This document shows, in pieces, positions 55,501 through 64,000 of a stretch of 64,000 nt of DNA. Position 1 is the first letter of the stretch. Every line of letters starts with the position of its first letter. Position numbers and translations under genes: made by a program. The DNA is from Alitta virens. Its lineage: Eukaryota > Annelida > Polychaeta > Phyllodocida > Nereididae. Location of the stretch: the NCBI GenBank assembly GCA_932294295.1, contig OW028583.1, positions 3,235,501-3,299,500 of the forward strand, in the 5' to 3' direction. The notes beneath the pieces are model-generated. The model had not been told where the DNA came from, made no database searches, and saw nothing but the letters and a program-made list of their open reading frames with translations.

Positions 55501-57966
55501 AAATAACAGAATCACAGTCAAATGCAACAAAGTGCAACCAAATATGGTTCAAACATAGTCTTGTGACATCACAGTTTGCCTTAATTGCTTAAGTGATTTT
55601 TCTAAAAGTCAATTTTTAAAGTCAAGAAAGCAAACTACATTGATTGCAAACAGTCTTAACAATCAAAAGATTGCCTATAATTGTCTTTGAACAAGACAGA
55701 AATTCAAAACAATTGTGACGTTGCAAGATAAGATAACATATTATATACATGTCTGAAGACAGGAACTTCTTCTTGCAAATTAAACTGGACTGCACTTCTT
55801 TGCATTTGGCAAGAACAGAAACACTACATTATATAATATAAACATTATACACCCTTTAACAAAAAATGTAGCAGAGCCTAGAGGGGGCATTACGACCATA
55901 GCATATAAAAGGACGATACGATGAGGTCACTACACCATGGTTGCATTGATGACATAATGACAAATGTTATCCGTAGCTTGTGTTATGCTTAATACTACAA
56001 CTGACTTCACACTTTTATTGTTGTTTCTAATGTACAAGATAGTATAATCAACTAATTTGCAAAAGTACAAAACAATATACTTTTAAACGCATTCCCAGAT
56101 AGCATTCCAAATTGGCCAAGCTTCGTTTCCATACAGGCCACTGTTGTTACAACATCGTATTAACATCGCCGACATCGCGTCGATGTTGAAACGATTTGGA
56201 ATGCTATCTGGGTTATGTTATTCATGAATATCATACAACATTTTGACCCTCTATGTTTCTTTTTTTATGTAATCCAAAACATCATTGTATTAATTTTTGG
56301 GTCAAATAAATTCATTTCATTGACAGTGTCATTTTCCACTTACCTTTTAGGAACAGGAGTTGTTTGGGCTTGCGACTTTGAAGGCAAGGATGGCTATTCT
56401 GATTGGTGCAACATGTCACAACACAGAAACGACAATTTTGATTGGACGATGCAAAGTGGAAGAACACCATCTGATGAAACTGGCCCAGAACGCGCTTATA
56501 ATGGAAAATACTACATTTTCATTGAAGCCAGTAATCCTAGAAGACGCGATGACCAAGCAATGTAAGAAGCGTTATTTTATATTTTAGCTACTGAACTAAA
56601 AGCTGGTTTTGCATTGATTTAAAAAGACCAAGAACAAATGAAAATATTATCTTAAAAATATGTAACACATTTTGATGCTGAAAAAGTTTTTCTATATTAT
56701 TAATGCTCAACATTTTATCAGTAAAATACTAAATTTGAGCAAAGAAATGACTTTGCAGCGTTTTCCTTCACGGTAATTTGACAAACTCATTCACAAAATG
56801 TTCTCATGAGATGTATTAATTGTCACATTTAATGGTCAACTGTGCTACTGAAGATATTTTCTGGGTAATAATGCCTTAGATAAAAATAAATAAATTGAAG
56901 ACCAGGATACCTAATAGTGCTTCCACGTTATGAAAGTCTTCCAACCGGAACTATTGTTTGACCTTCAACTTTAGTTATATTATCACATAGAATAATCCAT
57001 ATTAAGTTGTTTTGATCATAAACTTACCTTAAATCTCAATTATTATTGTTTTAGTATTCAGCTCCCAGGTTTGAGTGCAGTTGGTAACCACTGTTTGAAA
57101 TGGAAATACCACATGTACGGATTCCATATCAACACTTTACAAGTCTTCATAGAAAATGCTCCCGCGGAAATAAGCATCATCTGGTCAAAGAAAATTCCAT
57201 TCCAAGATCAGACGATGAACTGGATGGAGGGAAAAGTTGACGTCAATATTTTGTCCGAGTCTAGAGTGAGTATATATTTTGATACTATCACATATAATTC
57301 ATTTAGCTTCAAGCTGGACTTTGATTGCATGAGACGCTAATATCAAAGTGTATTGTATTCGATGTCCACGCTGAGGCAACTGAAAGACCCCACCCATGGG
57401 GTAAATTTGTAACTTGGTGTGGACTCCAAAGCCTTATCATCTCATTACTTCTGCCTCTGGCAGGTGCTCATATAAGCTGGCTAAGCTTCAGACCCAGAAG
57501 CATTGAAACATTGTCATCACATTCTCACCAAATTTTAGTGGTTTTTCAGAAATATAAATTTAAAAAAAATTTAAATAGTAGAGCCGCTTGCCTGAAGGCC
57601 AGAATTTGTTGTGCAATATTTAAGAAGCATTTCAACTATCCAAATGTTGTAGCACAAAATACACCATGATGCAAATATGACATGTAAGACGTTCTCGCTA
57701 ACAAGTCAACCGGTTATATCAGATTACCAGTTAATAGTCACCGCTAAAGAAATTTCATTTCTATTTCTGAAATGCTATTTCACTATGACTATTACAAGTA
57801 GACAATTCAAAATTAAACCCCAATATCTTCAGGAATTATCGTTAATACAAACTTAATTTCTTTTCCATTGTTATCTTTCCAGATCGGTTTTAGGGGAATC
57901 ACGGGAGATGAATTTTCCGGCGACATCGCCTTGGATGATATTTCTCTTCAGCGGGGACAATGTTAA
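43694..57966 (+). CDS. secreted astacin-family metalloprotease with EGF, CUB and MAM domains (14 exons)
   Basis: Exons 43694-43753, 45372-45557, 46246-46459, 47474-47606, 49800-49872, 50586-50780, 52218-52341, 52719-52850, 53354-53591, 54051-54190, 55364-55483, 56351-56561, 57055-57265, 57883-57966 give 2121 nt, 706 residues, with all phases agreeing and GT-AG borders. Order: signal peptide (1 to about 17), propeptide with a furin-like RQKR at 123-126, catalytic domain with zinc motif HEFGHALGLWH (228-238) and Met-turn SVMHY (280-284), EGF-like module (about 331-366, CQRGG to CPDGFGGPYC), CUB (about 375-498), Thr-rich mucin-like linker (about 499-537), MAM domain (about 540-705) ending GDIALDDISLQRGQC. 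A zinc endopeptidase acting outside the cell, probably on matrix, growth-factor precursors or in hatching or digestion; the substrate is unknown. All catalytic residues are present. Confidence 0.93.
44155..44700. repeat. 17-bp minisatellite in astacin intron 1
   Basis: About 30 copies of GTCTTAATAGTGAGGTG with AAAGTGAGG and CCTTAATAG variants. Confidence 0.93.
45625..45935. mobile_element. tRNA-derived SINE-like repeat in astacin intron 2
   Basis: A head with box B GGTTCGAATCC (near 45660) is followed by a tail sharing AATGATGAGATGAT, GCTGCTTGG and ACCCCATGGGT with the repeats at 52105-52195, 52885-53215 and 57325-57510, partly in inverted arrangement. The tRNA head is degenerate on the box A side. 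Confidence 0.6.
46636..46690. repeat. (ATCA)n/(CTAT)n microsatellite in intron 3
   Basis: Short AATCAATCAATC tract passing into CTATCTATCTAT. Confidence 0.85.
47282..47400. repeat. (CTAT)n and (CCTAT)n microsatellite in intron 3
   Basis: CTATCCGTCTATCTATC followed by CTATCCTATCCTAT, ending about 75 bp before exon 4. Confidence 0.85.
47612..48128. repeat. (ACAAT)n pentanucleotide array in intron 4
   Basis: Imperfect ACAATACAATACAAT with ATGAT and ATGCA variants, starting 6 bp after the intron 4 donor. Minus-strand open frames over it (Cys/Ile/Leu/Tyr repeats) are spurious. Confidence 0.95.
50274..50585 (+). repeat. minisatellite of ~22-24 bp whose unit contains a 3' splice-site sequence (intron 5)
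   Basis: Fourteen units of the form TTTATTGTCATAATTTTCAGT, the last supplying the real acceptor of exon 6 (TTTTCAG before 50586). Ten or eleven of the units still contain CAG after a T-rich run. Variants read TTCAT, TTGAG or TTCAC in single units. Confidence 0.93.
50808..50890. mobile_element. MITE copy 1 (CCCAGATAGC ends), intron 6
   Basis: 83 bp with ends CCCAGATAGCATCCCAAA and TTTGGAATGCTATCTGGG, and a GACGTCGATA-rich core. Flanked by TT on both sides. Confidence 0.85.
51190..51288. mobile_element. MITE copy 2 (CCCAGATAGC ends), intron 6
   Basis: 99 bp with ends CCCAGATAGCATTCCAAAT and ATTTGGAATGTTATCTGGG, and an internal GACGTC palindrome-like core. Same family as the copies at 50808 and 56094. 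Confidence 0.85.
52105..52195. mobile_element. SINE tail fragment in intron 6
   Basis: CAGACATAATGATGAGATGA, GGCTGCTTGGGGTCCACACC and CATGTACATTTA match the tail of the repeats at 45625-45935 and 57325-57510. Confidence 0.55.
52885..53215 (+). mobile_element. tRNA-derived SINE in astacin intron 8
   Basis: A head with box A-like TGGCCTAAATGGTTAATTC and box B-like GGTTTGATCCC, then a tail with GCTGAGGTAAAAGACCCCAC, ATGGGTAAATGTGCAA, ATAATCTCATCATTAC and AGCTGACTAAAGCTTCAGAC. Full-length member of the family seen at 45625 and 57325. Its open frame (52886-53176) is fortuitous. Confidence 0.75.
56094..56212. mobile_element. MITE copy 3 (CCCAGATAGC ends), intron 11
   Basis: 119 bp with ends CCCAGATAGCATTCCAAATT and CGATTTGGAATGCTATCTGGG, and a core containing ACATCG and CGATGT in inverted order. 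TT on both sides. Confidence 0.85.
57325..57510 (+). mobile_element. 5'-truncated SINE in astacin intron 13
   Basis: It begins within the family tail (TGCATGAGACG) and shares CCACGCTGAGGCAA, AAAGACCCCACCCATGGG, CCTTATCATCTCATTA and AGCTGGCTAAGCTTCAGACC with 52885-53215. Confidence 0.65.
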
Positions 57967-58275
57967 AACTTTTTAAACATTTTACCACTAGCTTTTATCC
58001 TTTTGCAATGACTACACTGCTGATTCTATATTATGCAGCCAGACCAAAGATTTGTACAAATTTATTTTGTATATTTGTGTATACTGTGGATTTGTATTTT
58101 TGAAAATTTTACATATTTATTTGTATACTTTAGGGCAGGTTCCCTACTTTTAACATTGACTGAAGATGTGTATAGTTTAAATTACACAGCATGTACAGTG
58201 GATAACCAGATATAATGAATCATATTAAAAGATATTAAAATATTTTCGTGCAATGTGGAATACAACGAGTGCCAC

Positions 58276-58281
58276 AATAAA
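58276..58281 (+). terminator. polyadenylation signal of the astacin gene
   Basis: AATAAA 310 bp after the stop codon in an AT-rich 3' region, the first canonical signal seen. Confidence 0.55.
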
Positions 58282-58784
58282 GACAAAAATTAGACATTTA
58301 ACTTTTTAACGAAAAAAAAACGCCATAGTTTGTCATTCATAATGATCTCTCAAAAACCCTGGAGGGCACTCGATAGCGATACAATGGTTCTTAGAGTGCC
58401 TTTCATACACTGAAAATAGAAATATTTTATTGTTTTATGATATAATAATTATTTTGTATGAGGGCAAATAAATTTGTCTCGAGTCGTTTGAAATATTGAT
58501 ACTCATGTAAATGTACACTATACATTATTATGACTTGCAGAATATAAGAAATATTAGCAGTTCCAGTGAATAATATTGGCCAGTCTTTTACTGACATGAG
58601 CATTAAAGTGTACTTGTTTATGTAGTGCATGTAAATTATGTATGACTGTATGATTCAAAATGTGATTTGTCAAATAATAAAACGTTCAAAACCATCTGAA
58701 TAGATATTTGTGTTATTTTCTTTTCAGCAAAACAACTAAAAGTATGTCTATTGTTAATTTATCCATTAGTTTGGAATCATCCAT

Positions 58785-58930
58785 GAACTATAGACAAAAA
58801 AAGGATTACCAAGAAATGCCACTCCCTATACTTTACATTGTAAACGCTGCACCTACTCCCCCCAGAATTCTCAGGTTGGGAATTCTGGGAGTAGTAGGCT
58901 CAAACTTCAACGCCCCTAGTGGATAATAAA
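58785..58930. repeat. dispersed repeat shared with 6605-6740
   Basis: GCCACTCCCTATACTTTACA, GCACCTACTCCCCCCAGAAT and CGCCCCTAGTGGATAATAAA match the left-flank copy, which there also forms part of a palindrome. Confidence 0.7.
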
Positions 58931-58964
58931 ATCAATTTGAAATAGCTCTTCCAAGTTCGTAATT

Positions 58965-60120
58965 TCCTCAATTTGATAGTTAAAATAAGTTACTATAGAT
59001 AAATCTACACCATTTACAACGTCAACAAACACTGAAGACCTGAACCATATATGAAAATGATGTCATATAAATCAGCAGTGTGACGTCACGCAATGGTCGC
59101 CGATTGTTCTCTGTTGTTGACGTCACTCAGGCCTTAAACAATCCGCCAATTTCCCCCAGCATACAAAGCGTCCTTATTACCAGAGTGCCGGATCTGTATA
59201 ATCTGTGCTATAGATGAAGATTTTCATTCTGATTATCAGCCAATTGGCTGCCAACAACCTAAATTATTAAATTTGGTGGGCTTTGTGTCTTAGCTTACAG
59301 AAGTACTTTCTATGGAAAATTACATAGACTTGGAAACTCAATTCTAGAGGACGTCATGTGACAGGAATAACATTGGTTAAAGCAATTGCTCAGCCAATGG
59401 GAGTTCTGGAATCACTTGAAATAATCTGGAGAAAGGTTTCCTGGTGGATGGGTGGGTGATTAGGGCTTTACGTCCTGTATTTCTGCACCTGCTGGGCTAA
59501 TTAGGACAGGCAGAGACCATGGCAATGAGACGAAGGATGAAACAGCCATCCAACTTGGGCTCGACAGGGAATCGAACTCGGGACCCAGCGGTTAAAAGCC
59601 CAGAGCGCTACCTCTGAGCTAGGCCCCCGCCCACAATTTGATAGTTAAAATATGTCACTATAGATATATCTACACCATTTACATTAACAAACACTGAAGA
59701 CCTGAACGCTACATGACAATGATGTCATATAAATCAGCAGTATGACGTCACTCAATGGTCGCTGATTGTTCTCTGTTGGCGACGTCTCTCAGGCCTTAAA
59801 CAATCTGCCAATTTCCCCCAGCATACAAAGTGTCCTAATTACCAGAGTGCAGGATCTGTATAATCTGTGCTACAACCTAAATTATTAAATTTGGTGAATT
59901 ATGTGTTTTAGCCTACAGAAGTACTTTCTATGGAAAATTTCATAGACTTGGAAACTCAATTCTACAGGACGTCATGTGAATCCAGGACTCACATTGGTTA
60001 AAGCAATCGCTCGGCCAATGGGTGTTCTGGAATCACTTGACATAATCTGGAGAAAAGTTTCCTGGAATCACATAATGAAGTAATCTGGGGAAACGTATCC
60101 AAGTCTATGAAATTGGCAGT
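58965..60120. repeat. tandemly duplicated dispersed repeat interrupted by a SINE
   Basis: About 480 bp from 58965 (CAATTTGATAGTTAAAATA onward) is repeated from 59634 with about 90% agreement. The first copy runs into the SINE at 59451. The final part of each copy contains the MITE-like ends GAAAATTTCATAGACTTGG and CCAAGTCTATGAAATTGGC also seen at 1-154. Confidence 0.8.
59451..59632 (-). mobile_element. tRNA-derived SINE, same family as 2125-2308
   Basis: Reverse complement of the left-flank SINE. The box B complement GGAATCGAACTCG and the box A complement CGCTACCTCTGAGCTA are present, with the CCCA-rich tail as TGGGTGGG at 59455. It is inserted into the tandem repeat at 58965-60120. Confidence 0.85.
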
Positions 60121-60638
60121 TAAGTGGCTAACTAAAATTATATGTAGCTAGTAGGTTCTATCTAATATCACGCAATAGAGTGTGAACCTCATAGAAAAAC
60201 CATGAAAGTCACACAAGGAGGTTCATTGTTGTGAACCTCATAACATAAATTATCCCTTATACAGAAAACAGCCTGGCCAATCACAGGCCAGCATTTAGAC
60301 TTAGTGAACGTCATTAACATCAGTAGAACTAGATAACTTTTCACAAAACCCATAAAATAAACAGATTAGCTTTGCCTGGCACAAGAAACCCTATTTAATT
60401 TTATATTCCTTCAATCTGAATGCAATTTTGGCCAGGGAGAAGCTTCAGAATGTCTTTTGAGGCCGACAATGCCTCAGTTTGTTAACTGTCTGCTTGCTGA
60501 AATGTTTGAAATGGTGACGTCATTCACCATGCCAACTATTCAGAGTGAGGTAGACCAGGTAGACAAACAAAGGGTCCCTACACAATGCTGCAAAATAGTT
60601 CCCACAAAAAATTTGAATTAGTGGGGTTATTGCGGGAT

Positions 60639-60747
60639 ATAAAACCTAATAACTGTGTGGTTCAGAGCTTGAACTTCACTTGGAATGAGGTTGGGCTCAT
60701 CACTCATGAAGTTCAAGCCTCTCAACAACACAGTTATTAGGTTTTAT
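60639..60747. mobile_element. 109-bp hairpin MITE
   Basis: Perfect 20-bp inverted ends (ATAAAACCTAATAACTGTGT and its complement). Inner GCTTGAACTTCA pairs with TGAAGTTCAAGC. No coding capacity. Confidence 0.75.
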
Positions 60748-60988
60748 TAATGCATAAACAGAAATCACAAAATTAAATGTTTGTGATAATGAGGAAGCCA
60801 TTGAAAAACACAGCCAAAGAGTCAATCTGTTAAGCAACAGTGGCGAGCAGTAGAAACAAGAAAGATGAATGTTTAGCAATGGATTCTAGCTCATTTGTGG
60901 ATAATGTTCATTGAGCATATGAATAATTTTCCCAACACAAGCATTTTTACCAGAAGTGTGCATACTGAAACATTTTTTAAGAATATTA

Positions 60989-62475
60989 TTAGCTCAGTTT
61001 AATCCAATAGTTGATCATTCTAAACTGTTGTCGTACATGCAATGGGAATCTGCCAGTCTCCCCATACACAGCTTGTGATGAGGTCTGTTTCCTAACTCCT
61101 AACATATTGTTTAAGTATCCTAATTGTACCTTCTCTAGTTCATTCACAGGTTTGTTATTGGACCATATTGGTAAAATATATGTGTCAAACATTTTTAGGG
61201 CAAGTTTAGGAATAATATGTCCTAGTGTCTGCTTGGTGTCACTTTGCAAAGCAAAAAGTGCTTTTTGTGCTTGTGTAGCAAGATAAGCAGTCATTTTTTT
61301 TTATGCAAGTTACATTTGTTTGTTAACACATGGCCAAGATATTTAAAGGACTCAACATTCTCAATTTCTTGGGTATCATAGTAAAATTGATTTTGTCTAT
61401 TATTGCCAAATTTCACTATTTGATTTTTTCCTACATTCACAATTAGATGCCACTTTTTGCAGAATTCATGGAGAGAAGTTATGCTGCTTTGAAGTGATGT
61501 TGCAGAATGTGCAGAATGTGCAAGTAGAATAATGTCGTCTGCATATGAAATATGTGTGAGCATGAGATTACTAAGTGCTACACCATTTGATTCCTTTAGA
61601 TAATTGGGCAGGTCAGATAGAAATTCATTAAACAACTTGGGACTGAGAATTCCAAACACCTTGCAAAACGCCATAGCTGCTGTCGATTGTATCTTTAATA
61701 TTGCCTAAATGAACTCTAGCTTTGGCTTTGTCATACATGCTCATTATTGTATTAAGCACTTAATTGCCTATCTTTTGATTCATAAGTTTATAGTATAGAG
61801 AATTTCTGTTAATGTAGTCAAATGCCTTTGTAAAATCGACAAAACAGAGATAGAGAAGTTGCTTTTGGTATTTAATTACAGTATCAAGAATAAAAATACA
61901 GTCAGCTGTGCTTGCTCCTGGGGTAAACCCAAATTGGCAGGGATCATCAAGATTAAGAACCTCAGTTTTATAGTAAAGTATTATTATATATTATATGTTA
62001 GATAGAGTCAAAGATTTTACCCATGACAACATTTATTGTGATTTTTCTATAGTTATCTGGATTAGACTTGTTTCCCTTTTTGTGCAAAGCTTTAATTAGT
62101 CCTGAGTAGGATATCTGCCTCGATCAAGTACGTAGTTAAACACTGCACAGAAAGGTGTTATTAATTTCTCACTTGCATACATATAAAATTCAGCAGGTAT
62201 CCCATCTATTCCGGCGGCTTTATTGCATTTTAATTTCTTTAGGTGTATTGTAACTTCCTCATCTGTAATTACACTATCACAGATATGAGTAGATAAAGGG
62301 TTGTCACAGGAATAGGAGGATGATTGCAGAATATTAACAATCAGTCTCATATGTTCATTGTCAAAGTATTCAATAGAAGGGGGTTGGGACTGTTGCATGA
62401 AGTATTCATGGAACGTGTTTAGGTCAGGTTGATTAGATTGAATATTACTAGATATTTTCAGTTCATTCAAGTGTT
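60989..62475 (-). mobile_element. broken non-LTR retrotransposon, reverse transcriptase region
   Basis: Reading leftward, 62470-62096 has a finger-domain segment (LKKLKCNKAAGIDGIPAEFY), 61674-61291 has the catalytic ISYADDIILLAHS and a downstream FKYLGHVLT, and 60989-61294 has the C-terminal IWSNNKPVNELEKVQ and YLNNMLGVRKQT. The parts lie in different frames with stops between 62095 and 61675, so it is inactive, although the YADD box is intact. No endonuclease on this strand. Confidence 0.82.
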
Positions 62476-62516
62476 ACCAACATTCTGCTTGGTTACTACT
62501 AAGAAGATTTTCTATA

Positions 62517-63731
62517 ATGGTCACATGCAGAATACTAACTAATTATTTTTCTGACCACGATGCTGTCAAAGTTACACTAGCATTGCCTAGCACAGAACAA
62601 GGGTTGCATACTACAAACATCAGTACAACCAACAATGCTCAAACACTGAAATCATGGTCCCAAAGTGCACAATGTTGCAACCTGTCATCCAACTATTAAC
62701 CTTGAAACAACTGAACACCGGCGCACACCAGAGAACTCCGACGTACCGCCAAGTTTCTCAACAACGCCGTACTCGAAACACATGCCAGACGCAACAAATT
62801 TGAATCAAACACAAGGTTCATCAACTTGTCAGAACTCATCAGAGAACAATGAAACAGCTAGAAACGTGTACACACCATCTACCTCTAGAATTCCTGCTGG
62901 ACTAAACAACTTCGGGAATACTTGGTTTGTGAACAGTATCCGCCAAGTTTTGTTTTCAATACCAGATCCCCAGCCATTATTTGAAAGCGACCAAACAGTG
63001 TCAAGCATTCTGCATTTGCTAAAGCAAAAGCTCTGTTCTACCCGGCAACGTTCCATTTCACCAAATGAGCTCTTTCATCTTCAAATGTATATATGGCCAA
63101 CAACTGGGCAACAAGATGCACATGAATATTTAACCTGGCTGCTTCAGGAACTACATATTGAACATATGTTTCCATCACAAGCTCAGCCTTTAGCATTCCA
63201 AGTTCGACAGAGATCCTGGCCAGAGTACTGTGCTGAAAATCCTTCACCTGTGATATAACTTAGTTAGCCAATATACAATGTCCACAATGCCATACAATGT
63301 TGAGCCGTCATGACTAACTTAGATGTGTCAATGTGTTTCTTCATACCAGTGATATTATCTTTGAGGAGCATGCACATCAAACTGACATCCATTGCACTGC
63401 TTGTCCATCTGAAATTACAACTTGCACAACAGAAATGACACATTGTCCATCAAATCTCTTTGTGCTTCTCATGAGATTCAATGGTGATGAAAAAAAAAAC
63501 AAGAGGGCAATGAGACTACGACGAAATGTAATAACAAACAACACAGATTATGAACTAACAGCTGTAGTGAATCACATTGGTGAATTAACAAATGGTGATC
63601 ATTATACAGCATTTATCAAGGTTCCATCTACTGTCAGATGGTACAAATGTAATGACCATTGTATAAAACGAACCACTCTACCTTCATTATCGTCGGCTGC
63701 CTATATTCTTGTCTACAAAAAACTAACTTAA
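62517..63731 (+). pseudogene. ubiquitin-specific-protease-like sequence, catalytic Cys to Trp, next to an endonuclease-like fragment
   Basis: The first ORF (62517-62699) contains YFSDHDAVKVTLAL, resembling the end of an apurinic-type LINE endonuclease. ORF 62665-63258 has the USP Cys-box context GLNNFGNTWFVNS, in which the catalytic cysteine (GNTC) is tryptophan (TGG, 62923-62925), and the QQDAHEYL box. After a stop, ORF 63333-63731 continues with a C-x2-C pair, the His-box YELTAVVNHIGELTNGDHY and the terminal WYKCNDHCI...AAYILVYKK. The region between boxes is short for a USP, and the stop at 63258 splits it. Either a decayed gene fragment or part of a retroelement carrying a USP domain. Confidence 0.7.
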
Positions 63732-63734
63732 TTT

Positions 63735-64000
63735 CACTGCCAAGTACGTACACAAAGCACAACACCTGTAACAAGATCCAATGATAATTTTATTCCATCC
63801 TCTTTTAATTATACACATATATAATTTTGAAAGTGACATGCAGCATTCCACCCCCTTATTTTTCTGTTCATGATGTTGTCATGGAAGAACTCAGAAGAAA
63901 TTTCGGCCACTGAATGTCTCGGCCACTGAATGTACAATTAGTATACATGCGACCATTATAAAAATATGATAATAATAATGATACTAATAATAATGTTACC
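63735..64000. other. non-coding, no recognised feature
   Basis: AT-rich sequence after the USP-like ORF, ending in an ATAATAATAATG-type tract. Nothing supported. Confidence 0.4.

Overview
The window is eukaryotic, almost certainly from an invertebrate animal. It is AT-rich, its genes are interrupted by GT-AG introns, and it is full of microsatellites, minisatellites, tRNA-derived SINEs, MITEs and broken non-LTR retrotransposons. It also holds a 14-exon secreted astacin protease with EGF, CUB and MAM domains, an architecture typical of marine invertebrates. I cannot name the species from sequence alone.

The centrepiece is a complete Polinton/Maverick (adintovirus-like) element at 17030-36066 (19,037 bp). 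It has long terminal inverted repeats and an exact 6-bp target-site duplication (CTTATT, 17024-17029 and 36067-36072). The left two thirds form a plus-strand block with no premature stops in its reading frames: protein-primed DNA polymerase B, a small two-helix membrane protein, a retroviral-type integrase with a chromodomain, a penton-like minor capsid protein, a basic core-like protein, a double-jelly-roll major capsid protein, a packaging ATPase, two small Polinton-typical ORFs and a tandem PC4-like putative ssDNA-binding protein. These would replicate, package and integrate the element. No adenain-type protease is visible.

The right third (about 29-35 kb) looks like an accessory or host-interaction region. 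It has two related minus-strand RING-like proteins (one ending in a SUMO-interaction-like motif), an orphan ORF, and a five-exon spliced gene for a type I membrane protein whose reading frame stays open across four GT-AG introns. The least described biology in the window is here.

Left flank (1-17023): a MITE, tandem arrays of an ACGTCC motif, a tRNA-SINE with its target duplication, a decayed LINE, a long perfect hairpin, a two-exon minus-strand secreted-protein gene (8144-9446), a 131-bp higher-order minisatellite (about 9.45-10.6 kb) and a 4.3-kb 14-bp minisatellite (11.73-16.06 kb). The same 14-bp minisatellite reappears just right of the Polinton at 36304-36585, between two copies of a 226-bp flank segment.

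Right flank (36073-64000): a CR1-like LINE fragment, large tetranucleotide arrays, the astacin gene (43694-57966; 706 codons plus stop, all exon phases consistent) with minisatellites, three related MITEs and SINEs in its introns, then dispersed repeats with a nested SINE, a broken minus-strand LINE, and a ubiquitin-specific-protease-like sequence whose catalytic cysteine codon reads tryptophan.
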